This document shows positions 13,096 through 23,254 of a stretch of DNA of 64,000 bases, piece after piece. Numbering within the stretch: position 1 is the first letter of the stretch; each line of letters opens with the position of its first letter. The stretch lies in assembly GCF_009017415.1 (NCBI RefSeq), contig NC_092405.1, positions 3,906,001 to 3,970,000 of the forward strand. The letters run 5' to 3'. Source of the stretch: Aspergillus flavus. Taxonomy: Eukaryota; Ascomycota; Eurotiomycetes; Eurotiales; Aspergillaceae. A program made the position numbers and the translations under genes. Under the pieces are notes generated by a model that did no database searches, was not told where the DNA came from, and was given only the letters and a program-made list of their open reading frames with translations.

Positions 13096-13528
13096 TGGTT
13101 GAAATGTTCATTCTTGGCTTCCTTTCCTTTTGTATGTTCTTCTCATGAAGCTTGTTTTGCGGTTATGTTGTTGACGGTTGTTGGTTGATAGATAGCCGAT
13201 TGTATATACCCCATCGTCGGACGTGGACCGACGATATATGATGGTGATTCCTGTACATTTAGTGAAAAGACGTTACTTACTACCAGACATATAGACGTGA
13301 TGTTTGGGTTATAAATATAAACATAAAGAACACATCTAAAAATTAAATAACTTTTATCATATGCTTCAACTAATCCCATACAAGAATTATGAATAATTAT
13401 AAGAGGTAACGCCGCAAAAACACCATGCATAGCGCACCAAACGAACCTATGTACATGCACACGTCAATCATTACCTCCACAGGCTATTTACAAACCCCAA
13501 GAACCATACTAACATGACTCTGTCGGTC
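13096..13528. other. Convergent intergenic region
   Basis: Tail-to-tail spacer of 433 bp between the b5-FMN dehydrogenase and the metallophosphoesterase. It is AT-rich and contains only 3' UTR-like sequence; no other feature is seen. Confidence 0.7.
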
Positions 13529-14605
13529 TTACAAAACCACAACCTGCGGCTTATTCGACAATCCTTTCGAATCCCGAGACATGCAAGCTGCATTCACCAT
13601 CCACCCGCAGCCGCGATTTTCACCACCCCAAACTTTAGCCCACACCACTCCCAAAACACCATACACCACGACCCGGGCCGAGTCAACCCATCCGGAAATA
13701 TCGAATAGGTCTCGGAGGAAGCCGAAGAGCGAGCTGAAACGGCCGTTACGGGCCCGTCGTCGCCGCGACGCACAGAGTCGTTCCCATGCTTTCTGCGCCT
13801 CGTCCCAGTAAACTGGCTCCATGCCGTAGGCGGCGTGGATGTGCCCGAATACGTGAAGAGCAGGCTGGACGCGCCATGCTTCTGTGAGGAGGAACGGGCA
13901 ACCGGTGGAGTAGACAGGGGAGAGATCCAGATGGGATTGTGGTGGGGTGTGGGTGACGAGGATGTCGGTGTTTGGTGGTACGGTGCCTGACCAGGCGTCG
14001 TAGTGGGGTGGATAGGTGAAGGCGTGTTCGGGGCCGAAGGGGACAAGGGCGGGGATTTGAGGGGCGCCGTAGATGGTGAGGGAGCGGGCACGAGAGCCGG
14101 TGGATGAAGGTGGAGGGAAGGAGATGGTCACGGCGGAGTGTTGAAGGTAGTGGATGTCACCCCAGTCGATGCGGTGGGGACTCTCGAGGTCATCGATGGA
14201 GCGGAGAGAGGCAGTAGAGGAGGAGACCGTTGCGAAGGATTTGTCCCGGTCTTCTTCCAGTCGCGACCGTACGTCGAAGTAGCTGTCGTGATTGCCGCAG
14301 ATGACTACCTTGTGGGGATGGGGCAGTCCTTGTAGCCAGTCTACCGCTGCTTGGATCTCGCGCACGCTGCCATCGTTGCATAGATCGCCGGCGTGTATTA
14401 AAAGGTCACCATCTGGCACATCGTCCCATTCGAGCGTGTGGGTGTCGGAGATGCAGACCACTCGGATGGGGTGGGCGTCTGGTGGAGGTAATCGAGGTGG
14501 TCCGCGGAGTCTGAGGAGAATGTGGTGGAGAGGATAGAGGAAGGTGGCAAGTGGGGAGGCGAGGAAGTAATCTGGTATAGGACGGCGATGGTAGGGAGAG
14601 GTCAT
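13529..14605 (-). CDS. Calcineurin-like metallophosphoesterase (MPPED/UPF0046-type)
   Basis: A single-exon gene for a 358-residue phosphoesterase using a two-metal centre. The metal-binding blocks appear in order: ISDTH (Asp54, His56), HAGDLCNDG (Asp74), ICGNHDSYF (Asn105, His106), VTHTPPQSH and FGHIHAAYG. This order and the short spacing match the MPPED1/MPPED2-like branch of the metallophos family; members have phosphodiesterase activity, but the fungal substrate is unknown. Residues about 15-35 are hydrophobic (LATFLYPLHHILLRL) and a second hydrophobic patch lies near the C-terminus, so membrane association is possible. The gene is GC-rich relative to its flanks. It converges with the dehydrogenase gene; its promoter side carries a TACGGAGTA copy 35 bp upstream of the ATG. 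Family call is strong, specific function open. Confidence 0.9.
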   Translation of the reverse strand: MTSPYHRRPIPDYFLASPLATFLYPLHHILLRLRGPPRLPPPDAHPIRVVCISDTHTLEWDDVPDGDLLIHAGDLCNDGSVREIQAAVDWLQGLPHPHKVVICGNHDSYFDVRSRLEEDRDKSFATVSSSTASLRSIDDLESPHRIDWGDIHYLQHSAVTISFPPPSSTGSRARSLTIYGAPQIPALVPFGPEHAFTYPPHYDAWSGTVPPNTDILVTHTPPQSHLDLSPVYSTGCPFLLTEAWRVQPALHVFGHIHAAYGMEPVYWDEAQKAWERLCASRRRRARNGRFSSLFGFLRDLFDISGWVDSARVVVYGVLGVVWAKVWGGENRGCGWMVNAACMSRDSKGLSNKPQVVVL

Positions 14606-15340
14606 GGTTGAGGAGGATTTAGGGTGGAGAGGGGAAGTGTACGGAGTAGGTCGAGGGAGACCCGAGGGTACGTCCGTAGTCTTTATCCTCGACTGCTGTA
14701 CTGCCTTGAGGTGGAGAAATTGTGCTTGCGGAGGTCACTGACGTTGTCCATGGTTCGGCCAATCACATGCTTCGTCACATACATGAGACCCAACTTCAAC
14801 TTCGTTGGCATTCTCACTACCAATGCCAGCACTTTACGGTTAGATATTAAGGTTTATCTAATGATGTGGGTATTTCCTTGAAGATACATGTGTTCTTGCT
14901 TTTTAGTTTCATAATATCTTAACAGTTCGCTGCTTATATAGCCAAATGCTCATTCAGGCATGAATCTCACTTGCGGGGAAACGGCATTCGTATTTCAATA
15001 TATATATATATACATTGCCTCGAACCTAACATCAATTTGAGGAACTAGTACTTCTAGTATTCTAGAGTTATTTCAGGAGTGTCCCATTTTCAAACATTGA
15101 CTTAGTACGAAGTCTTACTCATCTATATTCAATCTATATATTGTGGCTCTCCAACCAAACAGTTGTCTGATTGGGTTGGCTTTGTCCTCTCAGGCACCGA
15201 TCCCGCCACTAGGTTACCTATCGCGAACCTAAATATGGGCGGCATCTTGACGTTCTAGCATTCCTTGTCTTCTTTTACTGGTTGTCTACAGTCTACACCT
15301 TTAAGTTATTTACTAGCTTGCCCTCTCGTTTGTCTCTATA
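14606..15340. other. Intergenic region between phosphoesterase and kinase pseudogene
   Basis: Head-to-head spacer of 735 bp. It contains the exact 9-mer TACGGAGTA at 14640-14648 and a (TA)n run at about 14998-15012. No reading frame is supportable. Confidence 0.6.
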
Positions 15341-16285
15341 ATGTCAAGCAGCGAACAAGAGCAGACTGCGCAACCTGTCGACAGTGAGCCACGAGTAGAT
15401 ATCCTTTGCTCAGCTCCTGGCTTTTCAGTGCCCAATCCAGAAACTGTCAGGGAGAAGGTTAACAAGAGCAACACTATCTTCCACTGGGGCGGTGTTAGAA
15501 TTGCGAAGATATCTCCTGAAATTGTGGTGAAACTCGGATCTCATATCACACTCAACGAGGCGAAAAGTATGATTTTTGTTGGATAAAATACAAAAACAAT
15601 GCCCGTACCAAAAGTATTTGCCTGTTACACTATCGGTCCAATACACAGAGATATTCTTGACTATAGTAGTCTATTTGATACTTATATTTTTATAAGCTTT
15701 GTGGAGGGCCATAGTCTGGACAAAGCTTGGGAGACATATAATGAGGCGACGAAAAATCGTGTTACCAACCAGCTCAAAGGGTATATCCGTAAACTTCGTG
15801 AAATCCCCCCTAGCGACTATGTAGGCTCGGTTGATTTTAGACCTGTTGCTGATCCGATCTTGGACGGTTGTCCCAACCAAGATTGGTAGTGTCTGTGCAT
15901 GAATATTCAGGAAAGCTAATATACATGTCAAGGACCGTTTAGTACTGAAGAAGCCTTCGACAATGCACTTATCGATGCTTATCAAACGAAGGTGCCAAGA
16001 TATCATATCAAGAGCTTCTTAGCTGGCATGCTATCCCAGAACAAGCATCAGATCGTGTTCATCCATGGAGACCTACGCCTCGCGAATATCATGGTCAATA
16101 ATGGAAATGTCACAGGAATTGTGGACTGGGAGTTTGGTGGTTGGTATCCTGAATACTGGGAGTTCTCAAAAGCTCTCGCAGTCTGGATGTGGCAAAATGA
16201 TTGGTCCGATTACTTACAGCGGATTATGACACCATATTACTCTGAATTTGGGATTTATAGCTTCATGCACCCCACACTGTGGTGA
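15341..16285 (+). pseudogene. APH/choline-kinase-fold phosphotransferase, broken by one in-frame stop
   Basis: The family phosphorylates small molecules or proteins using ATP; fungal members are numerous and mostly of unknown substrate. From the ATG at 15341 the frame runs through the nucleotide-binding lysine region (VVKLGS), then meets TAA at 15584-15586 inside the conserved segment MIFVG-stop-NTKT. It continues in the same frame with MPVPKVFACYTIG, FVEGHSL, the Brenner-type motif FIHGDLRLANIM and the metal site GIVDWEFGGWYPEYWE, ending at 16285. A likely intron at 15867-15932 (weak donor GTTGTC, acceptor TCAAG) joins PILD to GPFSTE. Exons 15341-15866 and 15933-16285 sum to exactly 293 codons, one of them the internal TAA. 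A 48-nt in-frame intron at 15567-15614 could hide the stop but would delete the conserved MxFV..PVPK block, so I prefer a pseudogene or a recent nonsense allele. Confidence 0.8.
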
Positions 16286-16703
16286 TATCTTGTCATGTTA
16301 TTCCTATCATCTCAGCTGCGGCCGGAGCGCCCACCAACGTCTTCAACGAAATTAATAGCTGAAGTCTTTTAGCTCCATGATCAACAGAGCTTACTTACTA
16401 CTCCTTCATCTTCCTACCCAACTTGTCCTAGAGCTTCACCATGATAAATGCATAGAAAGCGCTATCTTTGTGCAACTATATGGACTATGTCAACCCTTCC
16501 AATAGATCTTTATCCCTGTATTAGGAATAGTGCATACTCCGGTCCTATCTACCGCTAATCATATCGGTTAGGCGGTCTTTTGTTCTGCCCGCTTAAATCC
16601 AACCTCTCCATCTCACTCCACCTCCACGGCTTTTAGTTTTTGCTTTGTTCCTGTTGCCTGTCTCCATTCTCTAAAATATTGTCCTTGTGCACAGTCTCTC
16701 ATC
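16286..16703. other. Spacer upstream of the double helicase
   Basis: A 418-bp spacer with CT-rich sequence (about 16590-16690) just before the helicase ATG, consistent with its promoter and 5' leader. No gene is seen. Confidence 0.6.
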
Positions 16704-19700
16704 ATGAATGGACCTGGGTCTGTTGAGTCGCAGTGGCTTACGCAACTGGCTGCCATGCGGCAGGCCATTGCAGAGCTAAAGCTTCCCAAAGACCCCGCCA
16801 AAGACCAGGTTGGCTATGGCAGTGACTTGGATCTAGATCTTGACGACGACTATTCTTCGCCCGGTACAGTCGACGATATCTGGGATGTTATCAGCTCCGA
16901 CGACGAGTCTATTGCTGATTTCGACGAATCCGATGGTTTCGCTTCTCCCTCAGCGTCGTCTTACGATCAGTTTTGGCTAGAGCAGAAATGCCAGAGCCTA
17001 ACCTCTCAAAAGCCCGGGCTGAGTGCCAATGAGCTAGCCCAACAGATCACAGCTGCGCTAGCGACCGACAGCGGAGATGACGAATTGCAAATGTCCCTGG
17101 CCGAGATCGTTGGATTCGATGACCTGGACTTCGTGATAGAGCTGATCGCACACCGGACGGAAATCCTTAGGAGCGGTCACTCTGGTCCAGAGGCGCAAAC
17201 GGACGGTCTTTTCTCAGGAAGGTTACAGACAAGGGCAGAACGGGAACAGGCACTGCGGCGGCAGGACTTTGAACACAAAAATGCCCCATTGATGCCGGCG
17301 CAAACGAGACAGGAGCCACAGTATCCCCATGTTTTCAAGTCGCATGACAATAGGAACGTGCTTTCATTTAGCGGAAAAAAATACGGGCTGCCCCTTGGTA
17401 GCAAGCAAATAGATGAGCAGAAATACACCGAGGTGGAGGTTCCAGCATCCAGGGTAGGCACTTTGGGAACCACGCAAAAGCTGGTGCAGATATCTTCCTT
17501 GGACGGTCTATGTCAAGGCACCTTCAAAGGTTACAAAACATTGAACCGGATGCAAAGTTTACTGTATGAGGTTGCTTACAAAACAAGCGAAAACATGCTT
17601 ATTTGTGCTCCAACTGGTGCTGGTAAGACGGATGCCGCGATGCTGACGATTCTCAATGCCGTTGGCAAGAATACTATTCCAAACCCTGTTGAACAACCGG
17701 AGGCAACGGAGTTTGCCGTTCAGGTGGATGACTTCAAGATTGTTTATGTGGCTCCGATGAAAGCGCTGGCTGCTGAAGTCACTGAGAAGCTTGGGAAGCG
17801 ACTGGCCTGGCTCGGAATTCAGGTCCGTGAACTGACTGGTGACATGCAACTCACAAAGCGCGAAATCGTAGAAACCCAAATCATTGTTACTACCCCTGAG
17901 AAATGGGACGTGGTAACACGGAAGAGCACTGGAGACACTGAGCTTGTACAGAAAGTACGGTTGCTGATCATCGATGAGGTTCATATGCTTCACGACGAGC
18001 GTGGTGCCGTCATCGAATCCTTGGTAGCCCGTACCCAGCGTCAGGTCGAGAGTACGCAATCACTCATCCGTATCGTTGGTCTTTCTGCCACTCTGCCCAA
18101 CTATCTCGATGTCGCCGATTTCCTCAAGGTGAATAAGATGGCTGGTCTATTCTACTTTGACAGTTCGTTCCGGCCTGTTCCTCTTGAGCAACACTTCATT
18201 GGTGTTAAAGGAAAGCCTGGCTCCAAAGAATCTCGAGAAAACATCGATGTTGTATCTTACGAGAAAGTGCGTGATATGCTTGAAAGAGGACATCAGGTCA
18301 TGGTCTTTGTGCATTCGCGGAAAGATACGGTTCTAACTGCTCGAATGTTGAAGCAAATGGCTGCTGATGAGGGCTGTGAGAATCTTTTCAGCTGCCAGGA
18401 TCATGAAAATTACTCAAATGGGCTCAAGGATATGAAACATGCTCGTGCTCGTGAGTTGCGGGATCTTTTTGCCAGTGGCTTTGGAACTCATCATGCTGGA
18501 ATGAGCCGGAGCGACCGTAATTTGATGGAACGTATGTTCTCTGAAGGCCTGATTAAAGTTCTTTGCTGTACCGCTACACTGGCATGGGGTGTCAACCTTC
18601 CTGCTGCAGCAGTTATCATTAAGGGAACACAGCTATACAATCCCCAGGAGGGAAAGTTCGTCGATCTTGGCATCCTCGATGTTCTTCAGATCTTCGGTCG
18701 TGCTGGTCGTCCCCAATTCCAAGATACGGGTATTGGCTTTATCTGTACCACGTATAATAAACTGCACCATTATCTTTCTGCGGTGACATCTCAACAGCCG
18801 ATTGAGTCTCGTTTCTCCAGCCGACTTGTAGACAATCTAAATGCCGAGATTTCTCTTGGCACGGTCACCTCCGTCCCGGAAGCTGTACAGTGGCTAGGAT
18901 ATTCTTACCTCTTTGTGCGCATGAAGCGCGAGCCTCGGAACTATGGCATTGAGTGGGCTGAAATACGTGACGATCCTATGTTGGTCCAAAGACGTCGCCA
19001 GTTGATCATTCAGGCTGCCCTCGTATTGCAAAAGAGTCAAATGATCATCTTCAATGAACGGACAGAGGAACTTCGAGCGAAGGATGTTGGCCGTATTGCA
19101 AGCCAGTACTACGTCCTACAAACCAGCATTGAGATTTTCAACGAATTGATGCGTGCCGAGGCAGGAGAAGCAGACGTGCTGAAAATGATTAGTATGAGTG
19201 GTGAATTCGACAATATCCAGTCGAGAGAAAACGAGTCAAAGGAGTTGAACAGACTAAGGGAAGAGGCCGTCCAGACAGAGATAGAGGGTGGAAACGATTC
19301 TCCTCATGCAAAGACCAATATTCTGCTACAGTCCTATATCTCGCGTGCTAAGGTTGAAGATTTCGCATTGGTATCGGACACCGGCTATGTTGCACAAAAT
19401 GCAGCGCGTATATGCCGCGCTTTATTTATGATTGCGTTGAACCGACGTTGGGGTTACCAATGCCAGGTTCTGCTGTCTATGTGCAAGTCCATTGAAAAAC
19501 AAATATGGCCCTTCGATCACCCATTCCATCAGTTTGATCTTCCCCAGCCCATCCTAAGAAATTTGGATGAAAGGCTGCCCAGCTCCTCTATCGAATCGAT
19601 GAGGGACATGGATGTTTCAGAGATTGGACAACTGGTTCACAACCAGAAAATGGGCAAGACTCTAGCAAAATTATTAGACAATTTCCCTACACTCAGCGTG

Positions 19701-22697
19701 GAGGCTGAAATTGCACCTCTAAACCGCGACGTCCTGCGCATCCGCCTATCCCTCTATCCCGAGTATACTTGGAATGACAGGCATCATGGAGCTTCAGAAT
19801 CGTACTGGATCTGGGTAGAAAACTCGGAAACTTCCGAAATCTACCATCATGAGTATTTCATCCTCAGCCGGAAGAAGCTTCATGACGAGCACGAGCTCAA
19901 CTTCACCATCCCACTTTCGGACCCATTACCAAGTCAAATTTACGTTCGTGCCATATCAGATCGTTGGTTAGGTGCGGAAACGGTAACTCCAGTCTCATTC
20001 CAACATCTTATTCGTCCCGACACAGAGAGCGTTTATACAGACCTTCTCAACCTCCAACCACTGCCTATTTCTGCCCTCAAAAATCCTATTCTCGAAGAAC
20101 TCTATGGACAGCGGTTCCAGTTCTTCAACCCGATGCAAACACAAATTTTCCACCTTCTCTATCACACTCCTGCCAACGTCCTCCTAGGCTCTCCTACTGG
20201 AAGTGGAAAGACGGTAGCTGCAGAGTTGGCTATGTGGTGGGCTTTTAGGGAAAAGCCTGGATCAAAGGTCGTGTATATCGCACCAATGAAAGCCCTCGTC
20301 CGCGAGCGAGTCCACGACTGGAAAAAGCGCCTCACGGGACCTATGGGTCTGAAGTTGGTCGAGTTGACTGGTGACAATACTCCGGACACGCGGACCATTC
20401 GAGATGCAGACATCATTATCACAACCCCTGAGAAATGGGACGGTATCTCTCGTAGTTGGCAGACTAGAGATTACGTTCGTAAGGTCAGCTTGGTGATCAT
20501 TGATGAAATCCACTTGCTAGGCGGTGACCGCGGCCCTATTCTTGAGATCATTGTATCTCGAATGAATTACATTGCTTCACAGTCCAAGGGATCCGTTCGG
20601 CTGATGGGTATGTCTACTGCTTGCGCCAATGCCACCGATTTGGCGAATTGGTTGGGTGTGAAAGAAGGACTGTACAACTTCCGGCACTCTGTGCGTCCTG
20701 TCCCCCTCGAGATTTACATTGATGGTTTCCCTGAGCAACGTGGATTCTGTCCACTCATGCAGTCCATGAATCGACCAACTTTTTTGGCTATCAAAAACCA
20801 CTCTCCAGAAAAGCCCGTGATTGTTTTCGTCGCTTCTCGTAGGCAGACTCGTCTAACTGCCAAGGATCTGATCAATTATTGTGGAATGGAAGATAATCCT
20901 CGTCGATTCGTTCGCATGTCGGAAGATGATTTAGAGTTGAATCTCGCGCGAGTCAAAGATGATGCATTGCGGGAGGCGCTCAGCTTCGGTATCGGTCTGC
21001 ATCATGCCGGTTTGGTGGAATCTGATCGTCAGCTAGCCGAGGAGCTTTTCGCAAACAACAAGATACAGATTCTTGTCGCGACCAGTACTCTCGCATGGGG
21101 TGTTAACCTTCCAGCACATCTTGTAGTTGTCAAAGGAACCCAGTTCTTTGATGCAAAGATCGAGGGATATAGGGACATGGACTTAACTGACGTTCTGCAA
21201 ATGCTGGGTCGTGCAGGTCGTCCGCAGTTCGACTCGTCAGGTATTGCTCGCATTTTCACTCAAGACTCGAAGAAAGCCTTCTACAAGCATTTTTTGCACA
21301 CTGGGTTCCCGGTAGAATCCACTTTGCACAAAGTCCTCGATAACCACTTGGGAGCCGAAGTTTCTGCAGGAACAATTACAACAAAACAAGATGCACTGGA
21401 CTACCTGACTTGGACATTTTTCTTCCGGAGACTGCATAAGAACCCTTCGTACTACGGCTTGGAGATCTCGGCTGAGGAGCACAACACTATTGCCGCTCAG
21501 ACTATAGCCCAAGATTTCATGATTGATCTGGTCGATAAGTCGCTCGGTGAGCTAGCAGCGTCGTCATGTATTGTGCTTGATTCTGCAACAGGTGAGGTCG
21601 ACCCGACACCATTTGGCAAGGTCATGAGCTACTACTATTTGTCACACAAGACTATTCGGTACCTCATGGCACATGCAAAGCCGAACCCTACATTCCATGA
21701 TGTCTTGAGCTGGATGTGTTCCGCGACAGAATTCGACGAGTTGCCCGTACGACATAACGAAGATCTCATTAATGCAGAGTTGGCTCAAAATTTGCCACTA
21801 TCTGTTGAATCGATGGGAGACCTACCAATGTGGGATCCCCACGTGAAAGCGTTCTTATTGCTTCAAGCCTACATGTCGCGAATTGATCTTCCGATTTCCG
21901 ATTATGTCGGAGATCAGACGTCTGTTCTAGATCAGGGCATCCGTATTCTGCAGGCTTCGATCGATGTCATGGCCGAACTAGGTTACCTACATGCTTGCCA
22001 AATGCTCATGTCCCTGCTTCAATGCATTAAGTCAGCCAGGTGGCCTGAAGATATCCCACTGTCGATTCTACCAGGCGTTGGTGTCAGCGCCAAGGCACCC
22101 TTCCTTCCGGCTTCCCTCGCTGCATTCTCATCTCTACCTACGGCTGCCGTGTCAACTCTCCCCAAGAAACTACAGCTTTCTCCTCCTCAGGCCGCCCAAT
22201 TCACCAAAGCTGCCTCCTATCTACCGAATCTATCGGTATCAGTCTCCAAGGTCTCGGCAACTGGTATTAGTGTATCCTTGACTAGACGCAACCCCGCAAT
22301 GGACTCGGAATACAGAATCTACGCACCTCGATTCCCCAAGCCACAAACCGAAGGCTTCTTCTTGATAGTCTGCAGCGCAGCCTCAGACGGTAAAGATGGA
22401 GAACTACTTGCTCTGAAGAGAATCTCCTGGCCTCCCGTCGAGAAGCAGCGCAACCGCGGCAAGAACAATGCCGGATCGAGCAAGCCTGGAGAGAAGAATA
22501 ATCATAGAGGCGGACCTCCTCTCACAATCCGGTCGTCTGTCAAATTCCCAGACACGGCAGCTAAGAATGGCATCAAGGTCAAGGTCATCAGCGATTCGTA
22601 TCCTGGCATGGAATGGACTATGCCAACTGTGGAAGTGGATATGGCTCCTGAAAAACAGGTCGTGCCTGAGTCGGCCAATTACCCAGAGAAGAGTTGA
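16704..22697 (+). CDS. slh1: Slh1/ASCC3-type Ski2-like double-cassette RNA helicase
   Basis: A 1997-residue protein in one uninterrupted exon. Family knowledge: Slh1 (yeast) and ASCC3 (human) are the helicases of the RQT/ASC complex that splits collided ribosomes in ribosome quality control. The N-terminus (about 1-110) is acidic and disordered. Cassette 1 has Walker A APTGAGKT (about 301), DEVH (about 423), SATLPN and the GRAGRPQF motif VI, followed by a Sec63 domain (about 800-1095). Cassette 2 has SPTGSGKT (about 1162), DEIH (about 1265), MSTACAN and LGRAGRPQF, with a second Sec63 domain (about 1645-1975). Length (yeast 1967) and the second-cassette DEIHLLGGDRG with STACANATDL fit Slh1/ASCC3 better than the spliceosomal paralogue Brr2, which is longer. 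Both cassettes keep catalytic motifs. The start is the first ATG after a CT-rich leader. Confidence 0.92.
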   Translation: MNGPGSVESQWLTQLAAMRQAIAELKLPKDPAKDQVGYGSDLDLDLDDDYSSPGTVDDIWDVISSDDESIADFDESDGFASPSASSYDQFWLEQKCQSLTSQKPGLSANELAQQITAALATDSGDDELQMSLAEIVGFDDLDFVIELIAHRTEILRSGHSGPEAQTDGLFSGRLQTRAEREQALRRQDFEHKNAPLMPAQTRQEPQYPHVFKSHDNRNVLSFSGKKYGLPLGSKQIDEQKYTEVEVPASRVGTLGTTQKLVQISSLDGLCQGTFKGYKTLNRMQSLLYEVAYKTSENMLICAPTGAGKTDAAMLTILNAVGKNTIPNPVEQPEATEFAVQVDDFKIVYVAPMKALAAEVTEKLGKRLAWLGIQVRELTGDMQLTKREIVETQIIVTTPEKWDVVTRKSTGDTELVQKVRLLIIDEVHMLHDERGAVIESLVARTQRQVESTQSLIRIVGLSATLPNYLDVADFLKVNKMAGLFYFDSSFRPVPLEQHFIGVKGKPGSKESRENIDVVSYEKVRDMLERGHQVMVFVHSRKDTVLTARMLKQMAADEGCENLFSCQDHENYSNGLKDMKHARARELRDLFASGFGTHHAGMSRSDRNLMERMFSEGLIKVLCCTATLAWGVNLPAAAVIIKGTQLYNPQEGKFVDLGILDVLQIFGRAGRPQFQDTGIGFICTTYNKLHHYLSAVTSQQPIESRFSSRLVDNLNAEISLGTVTSVPEAVQWLGYSYLFVRMKREPRNYGIEWAEIRDDPMLVQRRRQLIIQAALVLQKSQMIIFNERTEELRAKDVGRIASQYYVLQTSIEIFNELMRAEAGEADVLKMISMSGEFDNIQSRENESKELNRLREEAVQTEIEGGNDSPHAKTNILLQSYISRAKVEDFALVSDTGYVAQNAARICRALFMIALNRRWGYQCQVLLSMCKSIEKQIWPFDHPFHQFDLPQPILRNLDERLPSSSIESMRDMDVSEIGQLVHNQKMGKTLAKLLDNFPTLSVEAEIAPLNRDVLRIRLSLYPEYTWNDRHHGASESYWIWVENSETSEIYHHEYFILSRKKLHDEHELNFTIPLSDPLPSQIYVRAISDRWLGAETVTPVSFQHLIRPDTESVYTDLLNLQPLPISALKNPILEELYGQRFQFFNPMQTQIFHLLYHTPANVLLGSPTGSGKTVAAELAMWWAFREKPGSKVVYIAPMKALVRERVHDWKKRLTGPMGLKLVELTGDNTPDTRTIRDADIIITTPEKWDGISRSWQTRDYVRKVSLVIIDEIHLLGGDRGPILEIIVSRMNYIASQSKGSVRLMGMSTACANATDLANWLGVKEGLYNFRHSVRPVPLEIYIDGFPEQRGFCPLMQSMNRPTFLAIKNHSPEKPVIVFVASRRQTRLTAKDLINYCGMEDNPRRFVRMSEDDLELNLARVKDDALREALSFGIGLHHAGLVESDRQLAEELFANNKIQILVATSTLAWGVNLPAHLVVVKGTQFFDAKIEGYRDMDLTDVLQMLGRAGRPQFDSSGIARIFTQDSKKAFYKHFLHTGFPVESTLHKVLDNHLGAEVSAGTITTKQDALDYLTWTFFFRRLHKNPSYYGLEISAEEHNTIAAQTIAQDFMIDLVDKSLGELAASSCIVLDSATGEVDPTPFGKVMSYYYLSHKTIRYLMAHAKPNPTFHDVLSWMCSATEFDELPVRHNEDLINAELAQNLPLSVESMGDLPMWDPHVKAFLLLQAYMSRIDLPISDYVGDQTSVLDQGIRILQASIDVMAELGYLHACQMLMSLLQCIKSARWPEDIPLSILPGVGVSAKAPFLPASLAAFSSLPTAAVSTLPKKLQLSPPQAAQFTKAASYLPNLSVSVSKVSATGISVSLTRRNPAMDSEYRIYAPRFPKPQTEGFFLIVCSAASDGKDGELLALKRISWPPVEKQRNRGKNNAGSSKPGEKNNHRGGPPLTIRSSVKFPDTAAKNGIKVKVISDSYPGMEWTMPTVEVDMAPEKQVVPESANYPEKS

Positions 22698-23254
22698 ATG
22701 ATGTTCTATACATAGAAATAGAGATTTATATAGAAATCTATGAAACAATTCAATTGGTTGATCTAAGTAAGGTACATGAACAAATGGGAGTATATAAAAT
22801 GCACGGAATGGATGAACCTAACCGAAGAAGAAAATTTATAACACCTAATCATCGACCACTACTCCTGTCCTTTTTAAAGATAATCCAAGCTCTCATGAGA
22901 AGAAATGCAAAAGATCCGGCTCTCGCTTTCGGCGCCGCCAAAAAAAAAAAAAAAAGAAGTCATGAAGTTAGAAAAGAAAGAATGAACGCGAGGCTGTGCT
23001 CAAAGGGGTGAATGGAAACGCAAATCGCCGTCCATGACGCAACGAATATGCATAGTATAAGTCAAAAGAGGAAAGAAAAATAAAATAAAAACCCATCAGT
23101 CGCAATGCTGGTTTTGAAGGCAATCAGAGAAAAATAGAAGAGAGTCGCGAAAATAGGCAAACGAAAGACCAAGCCAAGTCGCTCTCAGGCACCAGATGCA
23201 ACACGATCTCAAACAAAGAGAGATAAAACTAGCATGTATCAATCCCAAGTAACA
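22698..23254. other. Convergent intergenic region
   Basis: Tail-to-tail spacer of 557 bp between the helicase and the unknown protein gene. It is A-rich, with an A15-type run near 22940-22955. No gene is seen. Confidence 0.65.

Noticed and set aside
15567..15614. 48-nt in-frame intron hiding the stop in the kinase gene
   Set aside because: Has GT and AG ends but no good branch site, and would delete the conserved MxFV to PVPK segment of the family.
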